Source: Acidobacteriota bacterium
Lineage (GTDB): Bacteria > Acidobacteriota > Terriglobia > Bryobacterales > JACQDG01
NCBI GenBank assembly: GCA_016201185.1
Contig: JACQDG010000060.1
Location: 1 to 5,478 of the forward strand
Direction of reading: 5' to 3'
DNA length: 5,478 bases
Of the stretch, positions 1 to 5,478 are shown in pieces. The position numbers and the translations under genes were made by a program. Each line of letters opens with the position of its first letter. The stretch's first letter is position 1. The notes under the pieces are model-generated. The model was not told the DNA's origin. It ran no database searches and was given only the letters and a program-made list of their open reading frames with translations.

Positions 1-1
1 G

Positions 2-433
2 CAGGAAGCACCCGCCCCGCCAATCTCCGTTCCATCAGTGAACCCCCGGCGGGCGCAGGTTCCAGTGGCTTCGCCCAAACGTAAGGAAGCGCCGACCGAC
101 CGAACGTTCCTGGTGAGCGATATTTCCCTCCTCCGGCAAGCGCTGGGCCTGACGGTTCTGGTGCGCGTCGGACCGGGAGTCCGGTACCGGGAAATGAAGT
201 TGCAATCGCCCGACAGGATAGTGGTTGATATTCCTAATAGCCGCCTGGCGGTCCCGCCGGAGCAGCGCCAGCAAAAGGTGAATCACTCCATTGTCCGGAC
301 GGTGCGGGCGAGCCAGTTCCAAATAGATCCCGCCGTTTCGCGGATTGTGCTGGACGTTACCTCAATCCCCCGCTACGAAATTCGTTCCGTGCCGTCGGGC
401 CTGGAAATTCGAGTCCTGGGCGGGAAACCATGA
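2..433 (+). CDS. AMIN-domain envelope protein, 3' part only
   Basis: The frame is open from the left edge to a TGA at 431-433, giving 143 visible residues. A GTG at 38 could be read as a start, but the frame continues upstream through a Pro/Ala-rich stretch (QEAPAPPISVPS) and no Shine-Dalgarno is visible, so I take this as the C-terminal end of a longer protein. After a basic, proline-containing linker, the segment encoded by about 125-425 has the alternating beta-strand pattern of an AMIN domain: a VLVRVGPGVRY strand, then SPDRIVVDIPNSRL, then SRIVLDV and a closing strand YEIRSVPSGLEIRVLG. AMIN domains are found in periplasmic N-acetylmuramoyl-L-alanine amidases and type IV pilus secretins, where they bind peptidoglycan or localise the protein. 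No amidase or secretin domain is visible, so the role of the full protein is unknown. Its stop overlaps the next start by ATGA. Confidence 0.75.
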   Translation, partial: QEAPAPPISVPSVNPRRAQVPVASPKRKEAPTDRTFLVSDISLLRQALGLTVLVRVGPGVRYREMKLQSPDRIVVDIPNSRLAVPPEQRQQKVNHSIVRTVRASQFQIDPAVSRIVLDVTSIPRYEIRSVPSGLEIRVLGGKP

Positions 434-1500
434 ACCACCGGCGCCTGAACGGCCTCCGCGAGTTTCTGCCCCGGTCACGGGCGGATGCCCTGCTGGTCTC
501 CGGCCTGGCCAACATTCGTTATCTGACCGGCTTCACCGGCAGCAGCGCTTTGTTGCTGGTGAGCGATCACGACGCGGTTTTGTTTACCGACCGCCGCTAC
601 GAGGTGCAAGCGGCCCAGGAAGTCCAGGGGGCCGCCGTGACCGTGGCGCGGGGACCGTTGCTCACCGCGCTCATCGGTTCGCTCAAACGCCGCTGCCTTC
701 GCCGCCTGGGCTTCGAGAGGGGCCGGGCGAGCTATGAGCTATACGAGGCGCTGCGTTCGCGGTTGGAAGGCTGTCGCCTGCGGCCCGTGGCAGGGACCGT
801 GGAGCAACTGCGGGCGATCAAAGACGCCGGCGAGATCGAGTTCATTCGCCGCGCCGTCGAGCTGAATTCGGCCGTTTTCGAAAAGTGCCTGGGCCGGATT
901 CGGGCTGGCCGCACCGAAGCAGACTTGGCCAGCGCCATTGACCACACGATGCGGCTGATGGGCGGGGAGAAACCAGCCTTTGAGACCATCGTAGCCGCCG
1001 GGCCCCGTTCCGCCCTGCCCCACGCGCGGCCCTCACTTAACCTGTTGAGAAAAAATGAATTTATCCTCGTCGACCAGGGTGTTATACTCAGGGGATATTC
1101 GAGCGACATGACCCGGACTATGGCTCTGGGCGACCCGGGTCGGAAAGGGCGCCGGGTCTACCAGGCCGTGCTTGAAGCCCAAATGGCCGCTATTTCCCAG
1201 GTCCGGCCCGGGGTCACGGCGGAGCAGGTGGACCGACAGGCTCGAAAAGTGTTCCGGAAACATGGGCTGGAGAAGGCATTTGTCCATTCAACCGGGCATG
1301 GCGTAGGATTGGAGATTCACGAGGCTCCCAGGCTGGGCCGGAGGGAAAAAACGAAGCTGGAGGCGGGGATGGTGGTCACTATCGAGCCGGGCGCTTACCT
1401 GGAGGGCTTCGGCGGGGTGAGGATCGAGGACATGGTTCTCGTGACCGAACGGGGCTGCGAGGTCCTGACTCCCACGCCCAAGGATCTTAGGGTTCTATGA
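430..1500 (+). CDS. M24 family Xaa-Pro peptidase (PepQ/YqhT-like)
   Basis: A 356-residue cytoplasmic metallopeptidase predicted to cleave Xaa-Pro bonds of peptides or dipeptides. Residues about 1-125 form the creatinase-like N-terminal domain (GLANIRYLTGFTGS, then LFTDRRYE), and about 130-350 form the pita-bread catalytic domain. All five dinuclear metal ligands are visible: D215 in LVDQG, D226 in SSDMTRT, H290 in STGHGVGLEIHE, E319 in TIEPG and E333 in GVRIED. The supporting histidines H198 (ALPHARPS) and H297 and the arginine R331 are also present, so the enzyme should be active. Length is typical of the short bacterial prolidase group, for example Bacillus YqhT, whose gene also lies near accB and accC. 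The ATG overlaps the preceding stop (ATGA), and the gene ends in another ATGA shared with accB, which suggests coupled translation. Aminopeptidase P and Xaa-Pro dipeptidase activities cannot be told apart from sequence alone. Confidence 0.93.
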   Translation: MNHRRLNGLREFLPRSRADALLVSGLANIRYLTGFTGSSALLLVSDHDAVLFTDRRYEVQAAQEVQGAAVTVARGPLLTALIGSLKRRCLRRLGFERGRASYELYEALRSRLEGCRLRPVAGTVEQLRAIKDAGEIEFIRRAVELNSAVFEKCLGRIRAGRTEADLASAIDHTMRLMGGEKPAFETIVAAGPRSALPHARPSLNLLRKNEFILVDQGVILRGYSSDMTRTMALGDPGRKGRRVYQAVLEAQMAAISQVRPGVTAEQVDRQARKVFRKHGLEKAFVHSTGHGVGLEIHEAPRLGRREKTKLEAGMVVTIEPGAYLEGFGGVRIEDMVLVTERGCEVLTPTPKDLRVL

Positions 1501-2000
1501 ACCTCAAAGAGATCAAAGAACTGATCGATACCCTGACCGAAAAGGACATTGCCGAGTTTGAGCTGGAACGCGGCAATGAACGGATTCGCATCCGGCGTAC
1601 CCCTACCTCCAACGGCGCCCCCCCGTTCACCTTTGCCTCCTTTACCCCGGCCTTCCCAATGCAGCCCCCTAGCCCAGCGCCGCCGGCCGTGGCTCCTCCG
1701 CCCAGCGCTTCAGCAGCCCAAGTCGCTCCCCCCGAAACCCTGAAAGAGAAAGAAGAAGACCTCCACGTGGTCAAGTCGCCCATTGTAGGGACCTTTTATG
1801 AGGCCCCTTCGCCCGGCGCGCCCCCGCTTGTTCAGGTCGGGGACACCGTGGCGGTGGGGCAAGTGCTGTGCATCATCGAAGCCATGAAGCTGATGAACGA
1901 GATCGAGGCTGACGTGGCGGGCGTGATTGTGAAGCGGTACGTTTCGAACCAGCAGCCGGTGGAGTACGGGGAGCCTCTGTTTGCGATCGGGAAGAAATAG
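1497..2000 (+). CDS. accB: Biotin carboxyl carrier protein of acetyl-CoA carboxylase
   Basis: A 167-residue carrier subunit (BCCP) that holds biotin and shuttles the carboxyl group between biotin carboxylase and carboxyltransferase in the first step of fatty acid synthesis. The N-terminal helix-rich segment (MNLKEIKELIDTL, then ERGNERIRIRR) is typical of AccB. Residues about 35-90 are a Pro/Ala-rich flexible linker. Residues about 91-167 are the biotinyl domain, starting VKSPIVGTFYEAPSPGAPPLV, which includes the thumb insertion characteristic of acetyl-CoA carboxylase BCCP. The biotin-accepting lysine is K131 in EAMKLMNE, codon 1887-1889. The ATG overlaps the stop of the peptidase gene (ATGA). 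Only weak purine stretches (AAGGA at 1480-1484, AGGG at 1489-1492) precede it, so re-initiation from the upstream gene is likely. The linker region contains a run of seven C (1618-1624) that is in frame here. The start is supported by the conserved N-terminus. Confidence 0.97.
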   Translation: MNLKEIKELIDTLTEKDIAEFELERGNERIRIRRTPTSNGAPPFTFASFTPAFPMQPPSPAPPAVAPPPSASAAQVAPPETLKEKEEDLHVVKSPIVGTFYEAPSPGAPPLVQVGDTVAVGQVLCIIEAMKLMNEIEADVAGVIVKRYVSNQQPVEYGEPLFAIGKK

Positions 2001-2013
2001 CCGCCATCCTTTT

Positions 2014-2041
2014 CAGTTCCCGGCTCCTGGCTTCTAGCCTC
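2014..2041 (+). repeat. Four-unit degenerate heptamer tandem array upstream of accC
   Basis: Four 7-base units stand head to tail: CAGTTCC (2014-2020), CGGCTCC (2021-2027), TGGCTTC (2028-2034) and TAGCCTC (2035-2041). All fit YRGYYYC (GRRRCYR on the opposite strand), and every difference between units is a transition. The flanking heptamers on either side do not fit. The array fills two thirds of the accB-accC spacer and ends one base before the accC ATG, leaving no Shine-Dalgarno. Short heptameric tandem repeats between genes are known in cyanobacteria; whether this one belongs to a genome-wide family cannot be seen from one window. Confidence 0.65.
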
Positions 2042-2042
2042 T

Positions 2043-3406
<1,364 letters not shown>

Positions 3407-3407
<1 letters not shown>

Positions 3408-3423
3408 GCCCCTAAAGGCGGCT
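3407..3423. terminator. Possible weak bidirectional hairpin between accC and dedA stops
   Basis: The 14-base gap between the convergent genes can fold as AGCC-CC, loop TAAA, GG-(bulged C)-GGCT: six base pairs with one bulge. The stem includes bases of both stop codons. Neither strand shows a U-tract after the stem, so it does not meet the usual definition of an intrinsic terminator. It may only slow read-through or be chance. I see no better terminator candidate at this junction. Confidence 0.25.
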
Positions 3424-4099
3424 ACTTGGGCTGCCCGGCGGCTACCGGCGCTTCTTCTTTCTCCGCCCGCCGTCCCCGCAGCTTGTGCTTGACCACCTCG
3501 ATGATGCCGGGCAGAATCGAGAGGAAGATGATTAATAGAATCACTTTCTCGAAGTTCTTTTTCACGATGGGAACTTCGCCCAGCAAGTAGCCCAGCATGG
3601 AGAGGCTGAAGACCCAGCCGATCCCTCCGAAGACATTGAAGGCCACAAAGCGCTTGTATTCCATCTGGCCGACGCCGGCCACGAAGGGGGCAAAGGTGCG
3701 GATGATGGGGATGAAGCGGGCGTAGATGATGGTCTTACCGCCGTGCTTCTTGTAAAACTGGTGCGTACGAACCAGGTGCTCTTTGTGGAAAAAGCGGGAA
3801 TCCTCCCGCGTGAAAATCTTCGGCCCCGTCTTCAGGCCTAATAGATACCCGAAGCTGTCACCGAGCACCGCGGCCGTCATCAGCGTCACGTTGACCCAGA
3901 AAATATCCAGCTTGCCGGCGCCCGCGAAGACGCCGATGGTGAACATGAGCGAATCGCCGGGAAAGAAAAAGCCGAAGAGCAGACCCGTCTCGGCGAAAAC
4001 GATGGCGAACAAAATCGCGTAGCCCGGCCAGCCCGCGAGGTACCGAAGCAACTGCCAGGGGTCGGTGACGGTCTTTAGGAAGTCGAGCAAGGACGGCAC
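3422..4099 (-). CDS. DedA-family inner membrane protein
   Basis: A 225-residue polytopic membrane protein of the DedA (SNARE-associated/VTT) family. Family members in Bacillus and Gram-negative bacteria recycle undecaprenyl phosphate across the membrane, and E. coli YqjA and YghB support membrane energetics and envelope integrity. Hydrophobic segments lie at about 24-45, 50-62, 71-90, 124-142, 148-174 and 186-204. The family signature residues are present: E37 in FAETGLLFG, D49 in FPGDS, R128 in YARFIP and R134 in IIRTFAPFVAG, equivalent to E39, D51, R130 and R136 shown to matter in E. coli YqjA/YghB. The C-terminal tail from about 205 is charged and presumably cytoplasmic. I chose the GTG at 4097-4099 because it gives the normal family length and a typical N-terminus (PSLLDFLKTVTDPWQL). 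A TTG at 4088-4090 is an alternative. The open frame runs back to 4249, but that part lies antisense to thiE and does not look like DedA. Substrate specificity cannot be read from the sequence. Confidence 0.9.
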   Translation of the reverse strand: MPSLLDFLKTVTDPWQLLRYLAGWPGYAILFAIVFAETGLLFGFFFPGDSLMFTIGVFAGAGKLDIFWVNVTLMTAAVLGDSFGYLLGLKTGPKIFTREDSRFFHKEHLVRTHQFYKKHGGKTIIYARFIPIIRTFAPFVAGVGQMEYKRFVAFNVFGGIGWVFSLSMLGYLLGEVPIVKKNFEKVILLIIFLSILPGIIEVVKHKLRGRRAEKEEAPVAAGQPK

Positions 4100-4106
4100 T
4101 TTGTTT

Positions 4107-4115
4107 AGTGTAGCA
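4107..4115 (-). promoter_or_regulatory. Candidate extended -10 promoter element for dedA
   Basis: On the minus strand the sequence reads TGCTACACT: an extended -10 TG followed by TACACT, which matches TATAAT at four of six positions. The hexamer ends exactly 7 bases before the GTG chosen for dedA, so transcription would begin at or next to the start codon and give a leaderless mRNA. No convincing -35 hexamer is seen at 16-18 bases spacing. Inference from sequence only. Confidence 0.35.
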
Positions 4116-4116
4116 T
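4111..4116 (+). promoter_or_regulatory. Candidate -10 promoter element for thiE
   Basis: TAGCAT matches TATAAT at four of six positions and ends 7 bases before the thiE GTG, the same distance as on the opposite strand for dedA. It shares two bases with the dedA element. No -35 hexamer is evident and there is no correctly placed extended TG, so support is mostly positional: the in-frame stop at 4106-4108 and the dedA start at 4099 leave little room for any other promoter. Confidence 0.25.
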
Positions 4117-4123
4117 TGAGGGG

Positions 4124-4759
4124 GTGCGGTTCCTGCACGGGCTTTACCCCATCATCGACACGGCGGCATGCAACCAAGCCGGCGTGCGGCCCGTGGCGCT
4201 GGCGGAAGCGCTGGCGGCGGCCGGCGTCGGGATCGCGCAGTTCCGGCACAAGGGTCCTTTCACGCGCCAGGTTTTCGACGAAGCCGAGGCGATTGGGCGC
4301 GTGCTGCGAGCAGCCGGGGTAAAGTACGTCATCAATGATCGCGCTGACGTGGCTCTGATGCTAGGCGCTGATGGCATCCACCTTGGGCAGGAGGATTTGC
4401 CGCCAACCAAGGTCCGCGCCATGGTGGGATCATCCGCCTTCATCGGCTATTCCACGCATAACCGTGGGCAGCTCCAGGCCGGAGATCAGGAGCCAGTGGA
4501 CTACCTGGCCATCGGCCCCATTTTTGCCACGGGGTCGAAGGAAAAGCCCGACCCGGTGCTGGGGGTGGAGGCCCTGGCCGCTCTGCGCCCGCTAACAGAT
4601 AAGCCACTCGTGGCGATCGGGGGGATCACGCGGGAAAACGCGGCGGCCGTATTGGCGGCAGGGGCCGATGCGGTGGCAGTGATCTCCGATCTTCTGACTC
4701 CTGACGAGCGGCGCCTCGCGGCCCGGCTCGAGGAATGGCTGCGCCTGACGGGGCGGTAA
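4124..4759 (+). CDS. thiE: Thiamine-phosphate synthase
   Basis: A 211-residue TIM-barrel enzyme that joins hydroxymethylpyrimidine pyrophosphate and carboxythiazole phosphate to form thiamine phosphate, in the cytoplasm. Motifs run in family order: LYPIID near the N-terminus; IAQFRHK (Q39, R41, K43, usually QLREK); the Mg-pyrophosphate site NDRADVAL (N71, D72) and GIHLGQEDLP (D91); IGYSTHN (S110); DYLAIGPIFATGSKEK (T136, S138, K139); AIGGI (G166, G167); and the phosphate-binding AVISDL near 185. All expected active-site residues are present and length is normal. GTG at 4124 is the only usual start codon between the in-frame TAG at 4106-4108 and the conserved LYPIID. The purine run GAGGGG (4118-4123) touches the start codon, too close for normal Shine-Dalgarno pairing. 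No other thiamine gene is in the window. TenI, a thiazole tautomerase relative, is unlikely given the intact synthase motifs. Confidence 0.95.
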   Translation: MRFLHGLYPIIDTAACNQAGVRPVALAEALAAAGVGIAQFRHKGPFTRQVFDEAEAIGRVLRAAGVKYVINDRADVALMLGADGIHLGQEDLPPTKVRAMVGSSAFIGYSTHNRGQLQAGDQEPVDYLAIGPIFATGSKEKPDPVLGVEALAALRPLTDKPLVAIGGITRENAAAVLAAGADAVAVISDLLTPDERRLAARLEEWLRLTGR

Positions 4760-4874
4760 AATGCCCGTTTGGCGCACTCGAAGGCACTAACAGTAAGCTT
4801 CCGGAATATGCTATCTTTTCGGGCAGGCGCATATCGGCGCTTGAATTTCGCTGCGGCGCAGCCAAGGAGCGTGG
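4760..4874 (+). promoter_or_regulatory. Upstream region of the permease, with candidate extended -10
   Basis: This 115-base gap holds no gene. TGCTATCTT at 4809-4817 is an extended -10-like element (TATCTT matches TATAAT at four of six), resembling the TGCTACACT proposed for dedA; no clear -35 is present. Transcription from it would give a leader of roughly 50 bases. Within that leader GGCGC occurs at 4826, 4836 and 4855, and the inverted repeat GCTGC-GGC-GCAGC (4850-4862) abuts the ribosome-binding site. No terminator with a U-tract follows thiE, so read-through from thiE is also possible. Confidence 0.35.
4864..4869 (+). promoter_or_regulatory. Strong Shine-Dalgarno for the permease
   Basis: AAGGAG with a 5-base spacing to the ATG at 4875. 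It is the only well-placed canonical ribosome-binding site in the window and it decides the permease start. The 5-bp hairpin at 4850-4862 ends one base before it. Confidence 0.75.
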
Positions 4875-5478
4875 ATGGCTGACCTTTTAATCAAGAAACC
4901 TTTACAGCAGCTCATGGAGGAGGCCACGGAAGAAGGCGCCCACACGCTCAAACGCGCGCTGGGGCCGTGGGCGCTGACGGCGCTGGGCATCGGAGCCATC
5001 ATCGGGGCAGGCATCTTCGTGCTGACGGGTGAAGCGGCTTACCGGAACTCCGGGCCGGCAGTGGTGCTTTCCTTTGTGGCCTCGGGGATCGCGTGCGCCT
5101 TTGCCGGGTTGTGCTACGCCGAGTTTGCCTCCCTGATCCCGATTGCCGGCAGCGCTTACACGTACGCGTACGCCACGCTGGGCGAGCTGTTCGCCTGGAT
5201 CATCGGCTGGGACCTGATCCTGGAATATGCTCTTGCGGCCTCGACGGTATCGGCCGGGTGGACGGGCTATTTTGTCGCCCTGCTCGGGGATTTCGGCATC
5301 CAGGTTCCCGCCGTGATCGCCACTCCCACGTTCCTGGTGAGCGCCCAGGGCCACTTTCAGAACACGGGCTCTTTTAGCCTCATCTCAGCGATGATCGTGC
5401 TGGTGATCTCGACCATCCTGGCGATCGGCATCCGCGAATCTGCGTCGGTGAACACCGTCATTGTAATTCTGAAGTTGA
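4875..5478 (+). CDS. APC-superfamily (CAT-type) amino acid permease, 5' part only
   Basis: The frame is open from the ATG at 4875 to the right edge without a stop, giving 201 residues of what should be a protein of about 450-500 residues with 12 or more membrane segments. A cytoplasmic N-terminus of about 30 residues (MADLLIKKPLQQLMEEATEE) is followed by the hallmark first helix, ALGIGAIIGAGIFVLTG (about 36-52), whose unwound GAG site binds the amino acid backbone in this superfamily. Later signatures are FAGLCYAEFASLIPIAGSAY (about 76-95), GELFAWIIGWDLILEY (about 103-118) and AIGIRESASVN near 183-193, all typical of the cationic amino acid transporter (CAT/YfnA-like) branch. Five hydrophobic segments are visible: about 34-52, 62-82, 91-111, 113-138 and 168-187. 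It is a proton- or sodium-coupled importer by family; the substrate cannot be assigned. The strong AAGGAG site supports the start. Confidence 0.9.
   Translation, partial: MADLLIKKPLQQLMEEATEEGAHTLKRALGPWALTALGIGAIIGAGIFVLTGEAAYRNSGPAVVLSFVASGIACAFAGLCYAEFASLIPIAGSAYTYAYATLGELFAWIIGWDLILEYALAASTVSAGWTGYFVALLGDFGIQVPAVIATPTFLVSAQGHFQNTGSFSLISAMIVLVISTILAIGIRESASVNTVIVILKL

Noticed and set aside
345..737. Plus-strand open frame of 130 codons overlapping the AMIN and peptidase genes
   Set aside because: Low-complexity Pro/Arg/Gly composition, out of frame with two well-supported genes, no motif.
1618..1624. Run of seven C in accB as a possible phase-variable slippage site
   Set aside because: The frame is intact, the gene is essential in fatty acid synthesis, and the run falls in a Pro-rich linker of a GC-rich gene where such runs arise from CCC/CCG proline codons.
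1609..1770. Pro/Ala-rich stretch in AccB as an unusual insertion
   Set aside because: A flexible Pro/Ala linker between the N-terminal segment and the biotinyl domain is normal for bacterial BCCP.
4100..4249. N-terminal extension of the DedA frame back to an ATG at 4249
   Set aside because: The extra 50 residues are Arg/His/Pro-rich, unlike any DedA N-terminus, and are antisense to the conserved first part of thiE. The normal family length is reached from the GTG at 4099.
4232..4255. ThiE QFRHK in place of the usual QLREK as a sign of altered function
   Set aside because: The residues that contact substrate (Gln, Arg, Lys) are kept and the position between Arg and Lys varies in the family; all other active-site motifs are intact.

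Overview
The window reads as ordinary chromosomal DNA from a GC-rich bacterium (about 60% GC by eye). It carries six protein-coding genes, two of them cut by the window edges. I see no rRNA, tRNA, CRISPR array or mobile element. Gene content and protein style (AMIN-domain protein, M24 peptidase, accB and accC in a row; a DedA protein of the type common in Acidobacteriota; a CAT-type amino acid permease) suggest Acidobacteriota or a nearby phylum. That placement is an inference from general family knowledge, not from a database search.

Layout. Positions 2-3407 (+) form one likely operon. It begins with the 3' end of an AMIN-domain cell-envelope gene, followed by an M24 Xaa-Pro peptidase, then accB (biotin carboxyl carrier protein), then accC (biotin carboxylase). 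The first three genes are joined by 4-base ATGA overlaps, which suggests translational coupling. accC is separated from accB by 42 bases that are mostly a degenerate tandem array of a 7-base unit. Positions 3422-4099 (-) hold a DedA-family membrane protein that converges on accC with only 14 bases between the stop codons. Positions 4124-4759 (+) hold thiE, which diverges from dedA across a 24-base gap. After a 115-base gap, an APC-superfamily amino acid permease starts at 4875 and runs off the right edge.

Function. AccB and AccC make up the biotin-carboxylation half of acetyl-CoA carboxylase, the first step of fatty acid synthesis. The carboxyltransferase genes accA and accD are not in the window. 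The AMIN protein and DedA both point to the cell envelope, while ThiE (thiamine phosphate synthesis) and the permease are independent housekeeping functions.

I did not find a previously undescribed multi-gene system. The features most worth a second look are non-coding. One is the four-unit heptamer array that occupies the ribosome-binding region of accC, with every difference between units being a transition. The other is the 24-base dedA/thiE divergent spacer, where two overlapping -10-like hexamers each end exactly 7 bases before a GTG start, as expected for two leaderless mRNAs.
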